A DNA stretch of 64,000 nucleotides, from the NCBI GenBank assembly GCA_026874595.1, contig CM049309.1, positions 23,623,033 through 23,687,032 on the forward strand, written 5' to 3'. This document shows, piece after piece, positions 44,872 through 54,936 of this stretch. The translations under genes and the position numbers were made by a program. How positions within the stretch are numbered: position 1 is the stretch's first letter; each line of letters starts with the position of its first letter. The notes beneath the pieces were generated by a model that had not been told where the DNA came from, ran no database searches, and saw nothing but the letters and a program-made list of their open reading frames with translations. This DNA is from Sipunculus nudus. Lineage: Eukaryota > Annelida > Sipuncula > Golfingiida > Sipunculidae.

Positions 44872-45829
44872 GGAAACTTTATAGCCGAAGCATTAGACCT
44901 ACTACTAAAACATATTATCTACTGCATGCTTAACGGCAAACTTTTGTCACAAGGCATTCACTTCTCCTCGAGAAATATTTTCGAAACATTCAATACAGCT
45001 CGTGCCGTAAGCTGTGGAGATTTCAAATTTAAAGCGGCTGGCACACGCTGCTGTACACAGTCGCTTCTCGCTTTATACATGTATATATACATCCACTTAT
45101 CGCACGAATTTCAAGGATGTATTATCGGGTTCCAAGGAAACATGGAAATACATTGTCCTTCTTAAAGATAATTCATAAAGATAACCTCATTTTGCTTAAG
45201 AAGAATTATCTTCGCAGAAGTTAACAATTATTTGTCAATTTATCCAATGCTGAAATCAAATTTAGTTTATCAATTTTAAATTACTCCAAATCTGCTTTTT
45301 CTTTTAAAAAAATGAGGGTACTTGACGACGGTTAAAACAACGGACTTTTAAAATTCAAGACCTGGTGATGTAAGTAAATGCCCCCCCCCCCCCCCCAACA
45401 CACACACGTAGTAATTTTATTTCGTAATTACTTTGCTCATTATATTCAGTGACACTGAAAACCGGCTTACAAATCGGATTTTGCCTGAAACAAAATGTGC
45501 AGCTAAAGACTATTTCTTCTTTGTTTTCGTCTTCTTTATTCACTCTAAGGCACTAATCATGTTCGGTGAGCCCAGAAAGTCTTTATTTCTATAATACCGT
45601 GTATTAGGTCAAGTTTACATTTATATATGAGAATGAGAAATTTTCAAACGTGTGGGATTACAGGTTTTGTTCACCAATAAGAGTAACCATGCTGGAGTCT
45701 TACCTAAGAAATGTTTTCTTAAAGCCAGCCATTCACCTACCTTTTGTGTAGAATTTTGTGATTTCTAGCCGGCTCTGCGTATTTACGAAATGTAGGTAAT
45801 TTCTGGTAAGAAAGGTATTTTTAAGGCCT
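44872..45829. other. No gene recognised
   Basis: Contains a C16 run followed by a short CA run at 45381-45406. No exon found. Confidence 0.4.
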
Positions 45830-46115
45830 CTGTGACGAATATTTACAAGCTGTTAGTAACGCTGTAAGTTAAAGCTGCTAGTAAAATCCCGTGTTGACAA
45901 TCAGGAAACCAGGTGACTGAAGGTGATTGTTTGTATATGTGCGGGAGTTAAAAGGTTACCAGGTGCAAAACGCTGGTTCGTCTAACTTGCCGCCAGATGT
46001 CCTTGAATGTGTTTGGATTATTTTGGCGCCCCCACATGTTATAAAGAGGGGACTATAAACAAAACGAACAACCTTTAAACCACGGGACCGCCGTATTCTG
46101 GTATATTTCTAAAAC
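45830..46115 (+). repeat. Dispersed repeat, family 3, copy 3
   Basis: CTCTGTGACGAATATTTAC, GTTTGTATATGTGCGGGAGT, GCAAAACGCTGGTTCGTCTA, CCAGATGTCCTTGAATGTG, CACATGTTATAAAGAGGGGA and GGGACCGCCGTATTCTGGTA, in the same order as the copy at 42700. Confidence 0.6.
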
Positions 46116-47896
46116 TGGTTCAAGGGAATATCTATATTTAACTGACACCAGCATTGGCCTCTTTCATTAAAAGTATAAATACAAATGTGTGGCCTGATCA
46201 TCTTTATTTTATTTCTGTGATGAAGCACATCATCAATCCTTCATTTATATTTACAACCTGTTTTATTCTGCATGGTGAACCGTAGTTAAGTCTGAAGCTA
46301 CCTTCTAGATTAAAAAACCTTAAAATGCTATCCGTTTGTTACTTACAATACATCTCTTCTACATTCATTATAAATAAATCTTAAGACACTAAAGATAAAG
46401 AAGAGTTTTTGCCAGTTTATTTTTGATTTGCTTGAACCTTTTTTCCCAAAACGGATTATTCAGTATCTTTCAGCAAATGATCACTTAGAACAGAGCATAT
46501 CATTAAGCAGCCAGTGCTACATAAGTCAGTGTTACCCTATCTGTTTTGTTTGCTTATGGTGAGGCCGAATTTTTCACTTGCCATTTGGTTAAATATGTGT
46601 TGTGAACATGTCAACAACAACAACGATTTGTTGAAGAAAGACCTCACGACCCAAAGAACAAAGGACATTAGTAACATATTTCAAGTTTAACATCAATTTC
46701 TTATAATACATCTGAAAATATACTAAACGATATGATATAACATACATGTTGTATAAGGGAAAAAAAATGTTAAACAGTTATAAATGCATATTTTTCCTAT
46801 TTTCTATTAAACATGAACCACTCTTAGCGTTCACTAAATTAATTATTTTAAGGACTGCTATTATGATATTACGCATACATGTGTCAAGTAGTCTGAAGTG
46901 TATTTCTATTTCTGGGGTGAAACATTTACATAGAATTATATTATTAAAACGGATCCTAATAATTCATTTAATTTACAAGATGCTACAATATTTTGTATGC
47001 TCTCTATTGATGATGCAGCTATTAATGTTTTGGTTTTGGTCCGACCGATTTTAGTATCATGTAATTTTTTCAGATTAGAATAAACATTTCCTATCCAAAA
47101 CTGTACCCTTATATATACTCTTCCTGTAGTGTCGGCCATAATAAGCTTGTATGTTATGTACATGTGTACAAATATCAGATCTAAAGAATAACAGATCAGA
47201 TCAGTAATTATAACCCGTGCGTCCGGATATACCGGCTTGTAAATATAAACCTCCACGTCCCGAGTCACGAAGTACGTATACATCAACAAGATACACATTC
47301 ATTATCCTAATACGCCATGCTCTCTTTATTCTTTGTAGAGAAGGCATCTGAGGATATTGCAATGAAAACATGTATCTTAATTTTTTTATAAATTTTTAAT
47401 TATCTGGCCGGGGGGAATGAAGGATTTTTTTAAAGGAGGGGCTGAACTGATTGTAGGTATGAGGTATTTAAAACTAAATCCAAGCCTGTAGCTTTGACAT
47501 TTACCTGACCATGAAAGAAAGAGTACATTATTTTGTTTACTAATGTGAGATTTATAAAAAAAATATATATAACAATATTTCTTCATTGAAAACAAATATT
47601 TGAAAACTGGCACAGTACTTATTATGAAACGTCGCCTGAAGGTGGCGCTAGTGTGAAATAAAAGGGTCTACCGGTTTTTATTGGGAAAGTATCTGCAGCA
47701 TATTCTGAACAGCCGTTGCATGGTGGTTATTGCCACATAGGGTTAGTACCATAAAGCTATAGATAGAAAATCAAATGTTTTGCAGTCCATAAATCGTATA
47801 ACCTTAGAGCCTCTGGTGTCACAGATATGTTAAATCTTAGACCAAGTAACACACAGGTCTGCTCGTGAGCTCGTTTGCTCTGCTTGTCAGCAATGT
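46116..47896. other. No gene recognised
   Basis: AT-rich. Frames of 102 and 120 codons overlap on opposite strands (46746-47298) without domain signatures or splice support. Confidence 0.4.
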
Positions 47897-48248
47897 GATT
47901 ATGTGTATCTGACTGAATCACACGACGCCTTCAGTGATTATGTGTATCTGACTGAATCACACGACGCCTTCCGTGATTATGTGTATCTGACTGAATCACA
48001 CGACGCCTTCAGTGATTATGTGTATCTGACTGAATCACACGACGCCTTCAGTGATTATGTGTATCTGACTGAATCACACGATGCCTTCCGTGATTATGTG
48101 TATCTGACTGAATCACACGACGCCTTCAGTGATTATGTGTATCTGACTGAATCACACGACGCCTTCAGTGATTATGTGTATCTGACTGAATCACACGGCG
48201 CCTTCAGTGATTATGTGTATCTGACTGAATCACACGACGCCTTCAGTG
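47897..48248 (+). repeat. 39-bp minisatellite, nine near-perfect copies
   Basis: Nine tandem copies of a 39-bp unit that differ by only single bases. One frame is open throughout and reads DYVYLTESHDAFS per unit; the other frames stop in every unit. The open frame has no ATG start, no splice context and no flanking coding sequence, so I treat it as a satellite rather than a gene. A degenerate block of the same unit lies at 48935-49690. Confidence 0.9.
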
Positions 48249-48399
48249 ATCATGTTGTCAAACCCAAGAAGGAATGGACGACCAGGCCCTTTTAAACGGT
48301 AAACCAAACCGGCTGAAACTCACACATAAAAAAGACATGAGTGAACAAAACAAACTATATTACAATACACTTACATTTCTCTGGAGAGGCGTTCCCCAA

Positions 48400-48431
<32 letters not shown>

Positions 48432-48934
48432 TATCACAATAGTCCACATAATCAAACACAATTACTAAGACCTGTTCAGTCCTATGTCATCACAGCATAC
48501 GACAGTTCGCTTGGTCACACATCTTTAGATAAGATGATCGAAGCCTACACGTGACATCGGAATGTCAGTTCAAAGCTCAGTCCGCCCTCACTGTATACAT
48601 TCACAGGGATTCGCCGGTGCCTCACGCTTCCATTAAATACAGCTCCCCATTGAAGCACGGGCTGGGCCCTTAAGGCAACAGTAGACCAGTCCGTCGGCAA
48701 TTGCGATATTGACTCTGAAGTTTGTTACAGGACAGGGTGGTCGTCCTCTGACGCTTGAATTCTACGCTCAGGAATATAGTCTCCTTGCTTTACAGACACA
48801 AAAACGACCCGCTTCTGGACTGCAGACAACCGTGAGACTACGCCAAACTGGCCTGCTGTCCAGAGGTCAACGAGGTCTTCTTATCCATGGTTTATATACG
48901 CCTGCTGCCTTCAGTTGTTTTGTTCGTTTGCCAA
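48249..48934. other. Segment separating the two minisatellite blocks
   Basis: 686 bp of non-satellite sequence with a CA/TA microsatellite at 48400-48431 and a less AT-rich right half (86-codon frame 48709-48969 with no recognisable domain). It may be an insertion into one ancestral array. Confidence 0.4.
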
Positions 48935-49690
48935 AATACATAACGCCTTCAGTGATTATGTGCATCTGACCGAATCACGTGAAGCCTTCAGTGATTATGT
49001 GTATCTGACCAAAACACTTGCCGCCTTCAGTGATTATGTGTAGCTCGCCAAACACGAAACAATTTCTGTGAAAATATGTATCTGACCGAGTCACGTGACG
49101 CCTTCAGTGATTATGTGTATCTGGCCAAAACACATGACGCCTTCAGTGATTATTTTGCTGACCAAATCACGTGACGCCTTCAGTGATAATATGTATCTGA
49201 CCGAAACACATGATGCCTTCAGTGGTTATGTGTAGCTGTCCAAAACACATGACGATTTCAGTGATAATTTGTATCTGACCGAGTCACGTAACGCCTTCGG
49301 TGATTATATGTGTTTCTGGCCTAAATACATGACGCCTTCAGTTGACATGTTTATCTGGCCTAAATACATGACGCCTTCAGTTGACATGTTTATCTGGCCT
49401 AAATACATGACGCCTTCAGTTGACATGTTTATCTGGCCTGAACACATGACGCCTTCAGCTTTTATGTCTATCTGGCCGAAATGCATGACGCATTCAGTGA
49501 TAATTTGTATCTGGCCGAAACACATGACACCTTCAGTGATTATTTGTGTCTGGCCTTAAAACATGACGCCTTCAGTTGACATGTTAATGTGGCCTAAACA
49601 CATGACGCCTTCAGCTGTTATGTGTATCTGGCCGAAACAAATGACGCCAAAAGTGATTATGTGTATCTGACCGAATCACAAGACGCCTTC
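48935..49690 (+). repeat. 39-bp minisatellite, degenerate block
   Basis: About 19 diverged units (ACATGACGCCTTCAGTGATT then TGTGTATCTGGCC types), many with substitutions and a few length changes. Three successive nearly identical units (GGCCTAAATACATGACGCC, about 49318-49436) show recent local duplication. Confidence 0.85.
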
Positions 49691-49832
49691 TGCTTTCAGG
49701 AACGTAGGGTAAGCGTCTGTGATTCTCAAAATATCTGTTGGACGCTCGTTTTTTTTCGGGTCCAAGAGTGGGATGGGATGCCCAAAAGAGGATCAAAGAT
49801 GCCCTTGTAGCAGTCACTGAATATTTCCGGCT
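49691..49832 (+). repeat. Dispersed repeat, family 4, copy 2
   Basis: CTTTCAGGAACGTAGGGTAA, GCGTCTGTGA, GGACGCTCGTTTTTTTTCGG, GGTCCAAGAG, GATCAAAGATGCC and TTGTAGCAGTCACTGA, collinear with the copy at 29758. Directly adjoins the minisatellite. Confidence 0.45.
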
Positions 49833-50964
49833 GCTTCAAACAAACCAGTCAATTGTGTAAACAGTGCGCTGAAAACCTATTGAAGGGAGTTGATAAATTT
49901 TTGTCCTCAATGTTCTCTGAGGCGTATGACAGCGTTCTATACCTCATATTAAAGATTATTGTTCTCGCACATGAGAATTTTAAGAAATCAATTTGTGTGA
50001 TTGTGCGTTATTAAAATCGCGTGGATGTTACAACCAAAAACAGCCGAACTGCCTTTCGCAAAGACCATAATTCCTGCGTTGTGGCTTGATGATCTGGTTA
50101 TTAATCACAGTGTAGGATTAAGGTCAACGTCCTTTTGAATAACCCCTGCCGTCAGTGACGGATTTTAACGTGTTTGGTCTGTCTTTGACCCAATCACTGA
50201 ACCACTTGCATGGTCAGTAAATGTAAAAAAAAATGCGATTCTCTATCCCTTGGCACTCATTTCGCATAGCCCGATTGCATCTGATTCAATATTATTTTAG
50301 TAATTTTTAGTCCGATTAAACCAGGCTACCTTACATCAATCTCTCCTTTACACGTCTAACAATAATAATATATGTATTATGTAACCAGTCAGAGACGTTC
50401 GAAAATCTCAACGCCCCCGCGTCCGTTTTCGGTTTGCAAATGTAAACATCACTGACCAGGTCTTCAAGGAAAACATACCGATGTATGAAGTTCTTGACAC
50501 GAGCAGCACGTAGAAATATTTGTTAATATTTTGTTGACAGAGATTCCCACTGAAAGTCTATATTTTATATTAACTTTTTGAATTAAAAAAATCGCCAACA
50601 TTCCTCATCACAATTAATACATCCCCAAACCCCGATTAAAAGCCGGTATACCGGGTTAATCAGCTAGTATATTTATATCGGTAAGTTCGTAAACCATTAA
50701 TTGTGTGTGTGCTGCCAAATGGAGGTCTGGTGACATGCCTAGCCAGCTGTGATTCATGGTTATGTTAAGCCGAGGATAGAGGATTGTTTGATGATATTGG
50801 CTTGTACAAATGTAATGCAATGGTCTGAGTCAAACTATTACTGAAATCTAGTAACACATAAACATACATTGTTTATGATACTTTATTTTATTTTAATTTT
50901 TTTTACGGAGGTACAGGCCTCCATTTCTAATGCTTCTTACACTACCTTACTCTATTATATAGAT
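49833..50964. other. No gene recognised
   Basis: AT-rich; only short frames. Confidence 0.4.
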
Positions 50965-51355
50965 TGTCTTGTTAGCGGGCTCCTTTACAGGGTGTGCCAG
51001 TCTGGCGCTTTCCGGTGAGGTGCGCGGGGACTTCATTCATACAATGAGCCCCGCGCCATTTCAGGTGTGAACCTGAGCCAGCCAGCTGCTAGTTTAAACA
51101 CGGAGGGATAGCCGTCAGATCTTCCCAGAGAGACTTTTACTTATACTTGTCGCATAGACGGTCTTTTCCGGTCTCCGAGTGACGTATCAACCCCTGGCCA
51201 AGATAAGGGCGGGGCCCGTCTGATACCAGAAAGCCGAGCTCCCTTATAATCATGATTATTTTAAGACCCTTGTGTGGATGAAAGACCGGGATGGGAAGAC
51301 GCCTACCGAAGTCATCGGCTTAGTAGTGAGACACGCTAACCACCGGGATGGGTTT
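50965..51355 (-). mobile_element. Possible tRNA-related SINE
   Basis: A GC-rich block in AT-rich DNA. On the minus strand one end reads CATCCCGGTGGTTAGCGTGT, similar to a tRNA A-box region, and about 65 bp on GGTCTTTCATCC resembles a weak B box. Only one copy is in the window, so the call rests on these two motifs and composition. Confidence 0.3.
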
Positions 51356-52436
51356 TTTATGCTAACTTAACAAGAGTTGAACATTATAATCTCAAATGTC
51401 ACATGAATTTTTCCTTTGACTGATAATACTGACATGTGTGGACTGTCCACGTTAGCATCAACAGCATTTTGCGTAGAATCAGAGGAAATGTGTCCGCCAT
51501 GGAATGAATGGACTCATGTAAAAGATACATTAATACATTATGTACAGCCAAGTCTATTGCATTGTTATCTAAAAGCAGTAGTATATGCTTACAGGCCATC
51601 AATAACAGACGTCAGATTGGCAGTATGAATTCAACCTAATTCTCGTTGTTACTCGCGCATTCTGGTCAGACTGACACATTATTTCTACCATATAATATCA
51701 TACCTGCCCAAACTTTTACAGTCCCAGCAATTTTCCATGAGAGACTGGCTTAAACAAAACTAAAAAAATGCTGATCATCACCTCAAATGTATACCTTACA
51801 TACCTTCTATTGAAAAAATGGAATGTTTAAATCGACTCCAATATCAGTCAAATGCGGAGCAGCTAACTGCAGCAACTCTAAACATAACTTTAATTTTATA
51901 ATGTCAATGATCATATAAATAAGACATGCAACGTAAAAGTAATCAGTCAAACCACCGAGCCAGCAATGAGCTTACCATGCAAAGGGAGCCCCTCATGTAA
52001 GCTTTATTTATACCCTGGGATGACATCGCACGAAGGTTCAGGCTTGTTCTCTGCTTTTTAGAACCTTATATCAAAGCGTTGGAGAACCCCGGCTTACCCT
52101 TGAAGGTCTGATATAAGTGATCCCCTCTGTCGACCACAGCGATGTTGGCACCTCTCTAAGGCACTGTCATAGACTGTGCGTATTTCATTTTAATAAGGTC
52201 GTTGGAATTTTAACCAACATTTTTTAAGAGCGCGTTAAATGTCGACATTTTGTTAAAGTGCAGTTTCAGTTTACAAATTATAAACACATAAACTTTCTGA
52301 ATATAAGGTATGTTTATGAGTTTGAATAAGCAAAAACAATGTGTTGCAATTCATGTTTTGATGTTACAAAAATACATTGTGTCTAACAAGTCATCAAATT
52401 ATAATGAGTAAATAGGCTTCTTTATTAAGTAATATG

Positions 52437-52440
<4 letters not shown>
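51356..52440. other. No gene recognised
   Basis: Overlapping 67- and 70-codon frames on opposite strands at 51399-51628 have no support as exons. Confidence 0.4.

Positions 52441-52495
<55 letters not shown>
52441..52495. repeat. AT microsatellite
   Basis: About 25 AT units with a short interrupted start. Confidence 0.9.
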
Positions 52496-52497
<2 letters not shown>

Positions 52498-52861
52498 TAT
52501 CATTTTTTAAGATTGATTATTTAGACATACGTGATATCTTAAACAACCTCATCATCTCTAGCAGAGTATAATAATCAATGTGGCATTTTGTATTCCTTTT
52601 AATCTAGGCTTCGTTTAAACCGAATGGTACATTGGTTATAGGCGTGAGGGAAAGCAAACGAGCCACGCCCTGGGTAGATTGATCTCATAAGCCTCAGGAA
52701 CAGGTTTCTTTTAAAGGCGCATTGATTTTTTGAGGATGAAGAAATATGAATGAGTCAATCGAACTAGTCCTGCGCGAACAACACCTACGTCACATGAACG
52801 TTCCGTTCTGGAACTCCTTGATAACAGCAGAATAAACTAGAAATTTGAATTCCAAAAGATA

Positions 52862-53150
52862 CAGGCCTCCGTCATGTTGGCATTCACTTATTCGGCCAAA
52901 ATTTCCAGGTTCATTCTTGCATAAGTGACTGAATATTTGTGAATTACACTTGATGACGTTCCTGGTTCTTTATCATGTACCGGATCCACACCAAAATCTA
53001 ATCGATTCTTCTGTGGCGCAATCCCAAAATGCTCTTACAAATTTATGAGATTTCGTTCTTGAGTTATGTTGTGAACAAACACACACACACACACACACAC
53101 ACGGCGAACAGGGAGGAAGGCACACCCTCCTGGCAAAGGTAATAATAAAC
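52862..53150 (+). repeat. Dispersed repeat, family 2, copy 3
   Basis: GGCATTCACTTATTCGGCC, CTTGATGACGTTCCTGG, TACCGGATCCACACCAAAAT, CTAATCGATTCTTCTG and GAGTTATGTTGTGAAC, then (CA)n at 53078-53102 and a GGAAGGCACACCCTCCTGGC end. Confidence 0.6.
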
Positions 53151-53309
53151 TGTTCTGTTCTACGGGCTACAGGAAATAAAAACCACTAGAATAGAGTGGC
53201 TGAAAGTTCACTGGTAGAAGCAACACACATAAAATCCATTTTGCCAACATGCAGAAAATGTAAAAAATAATGACTTAAAATTACGGTGGCTGATTTAGGA
53301 CACAGAAAA

Positions 53310-53510
53310 AAAATATTTATCTCGTTATCTCGAGATCTCGTCATAGAATTCCGCAAAAAAAAAAGTTTTAAGAAGCAAAATAATAAAAATTTAGGAGGCA
53401 ACAAAATAAAAAAAAATTTAGGAAGCAAAAAAAAAAATTGAGAAAACAAAAAAAAAATTTTAGAAAGCAAAATAAAAAAAATTAAGGAAGCAAACAAGAA
53501 AAAATAAAGG
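53310..53510. repeat. A-rich minisatellite beside ATCTCG palindromes
   Basis: TATCTCGTTATCTCGAGATC precedes five to six loose repeats of the type TTTAGGAAGCAAAATAAAAA. A 124-codon minus frame running through it is a low-complexity artefact. Confidence 0.6.
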
Positions 53511-53689
53511 TAACCATAGCTGGGAATGGGTCTTATAACGCCACTTTGACGTAAAAACATTTTTTCTACAGGCTACTTGTACACAATTCACTTGAGCAAG
53601 TGTTAACATACAGATAAAAACATGTAACCGAGTTATTAAAAGATCACTAGTTGATATTCGTTAGAGCATGTGAAGCAATGCAGTATTTG

Positions 53690-53870
53690 TCATTTACAGA
53701 ACTCTGTACTCTCTGAATTGAAGCCAGATGTTTCTGCCGGACGTCTTTTTATTACGATCGGTGGCAATTTTTGCATCCCCCCCCGACCCATGTTATAAAA
53801 GTGGATATTCAAAAAGACACCGCCTTTACCCATGGGATTGGCTCATTTTTATGAAAGGTTTTATAGATCA
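53690..53870 (+). repeat. Dispersed repeat, family 3, copy 4 (partial)
   Basis: GAAGCCAGATGTTTCTG, a C-run, CCCATGTTATAAAAGTGGAT and CCATGGGATTGGCTCATTTT match the right half of the copies at 42700 and 45830. Confidence 0.45.
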
Positions 53871-54061
53871 TTTTTACCTAGATTATGTTTATGATTACCT
53901 TCACTTCTTTAATATGTATATGCAGAGTTAGCCGGTATTACAGAGATTCTATAAATAAGGCAGGTGAATAGCGACTTTAAGACCAAAGCAGAGCAATTTG
54001 CTGAAGAAAAATCATGATGAGAGATGATCGAAATATTTAAACCGTTTATTTATGAATATAA

Positions 54062-54190
54062 AAAATTTATGAACACTTCTGCATAAGTGACTTTACATTT
54101 GTGAACATTCCTTGATGACGTTCCTCAATAAAGATCATGTACAACTGGGGAATATGGGCCGAATAAATGAATGCAAACACAGTCATGGGA
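54062..54190. repeat. Dispersed repeat, family 2, rearranged partial copy
   Basis: GCATAAGTGACTTTACATTT and GATGACGTTCCTC run forward, followed at once by GGCCGAATAAATGAATGCAA, which is the element's left end in inverse orientation. So two pieces meet head to head. Confidence 0.5.
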
Positions 54191-54936
54191 GCATCCTAAA
54201 AAAGGAGCCTCACATGGAAGAATTTTGCATTCCTTACGATGTAGATTTCTAGTTTTCAATATGGGATACGTCCTTCCCAGCTCACCAATTACAGCTGTAT
54301 CTTCCCCGCGTAATATGATATATTAAAAAAGCTGGCAAATTAATCAATTTGTTGTCCACGTGGGGACAGCCAAAGACCTACTTAGATTTATCTTTTGTTG
54401 ACATTGTATCAAAGATATATGTACATAGCCTTGATAAATCGGAGATTTATGTTGAAATCGGAGTCTGTTCTGAGGATTTCTATAACGATCTCGTGAACAA
54501 CGCCCTCACAGGTGGGTGTGGTCTGTGAAGCGGACAGGTGGTCTACAGGTAGGTGGATACCATATCACGTCTGGGAAGTTAAAATCAATGTTTGCTACCG
54601 AAAAAAAACATCATGTACACATATTTGTACACTACGAAAAACATGGGCGGGTGAAAACCATAGAAACGTGTTTTTTTTTACCATTTTACTCAATGGTGTC
54701 AGTTAGAACACCAGTTTATGGTTAATAGTTATGTGAAACTGACACAATTTAGTAGACTTGTCAAGATAACAAAAGAAAAAAAAACTTTAACACATGCACG
54801 GTTTATCATCTAGCACAAATCAGATTCGAAATCAAGAGGTAAAAATGCTATAGATTCAACAACAACAAATATGTTATATATACAGTCAATAAAATCGAAA
54901 AACCCACTTTTGTCGAAGATTCATGCTGTCACATAC
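54191..54936. other. No gene recognised
   Basis: Unique-looking sequence up to the start of the 28-bp array. Confidence 0.4.

Noticed and set aside
46746-47298. Overlapping frames of 102 and 120 codons on opposite strands
   Set aside because: No start context, splice sites or recognisable motif; length is plausible by chance in 64 kb.
53186-53560. 124-codon minus frame rich in Phe and Leu
   Set aside because: Derived from poly-A minisatellite sequence.
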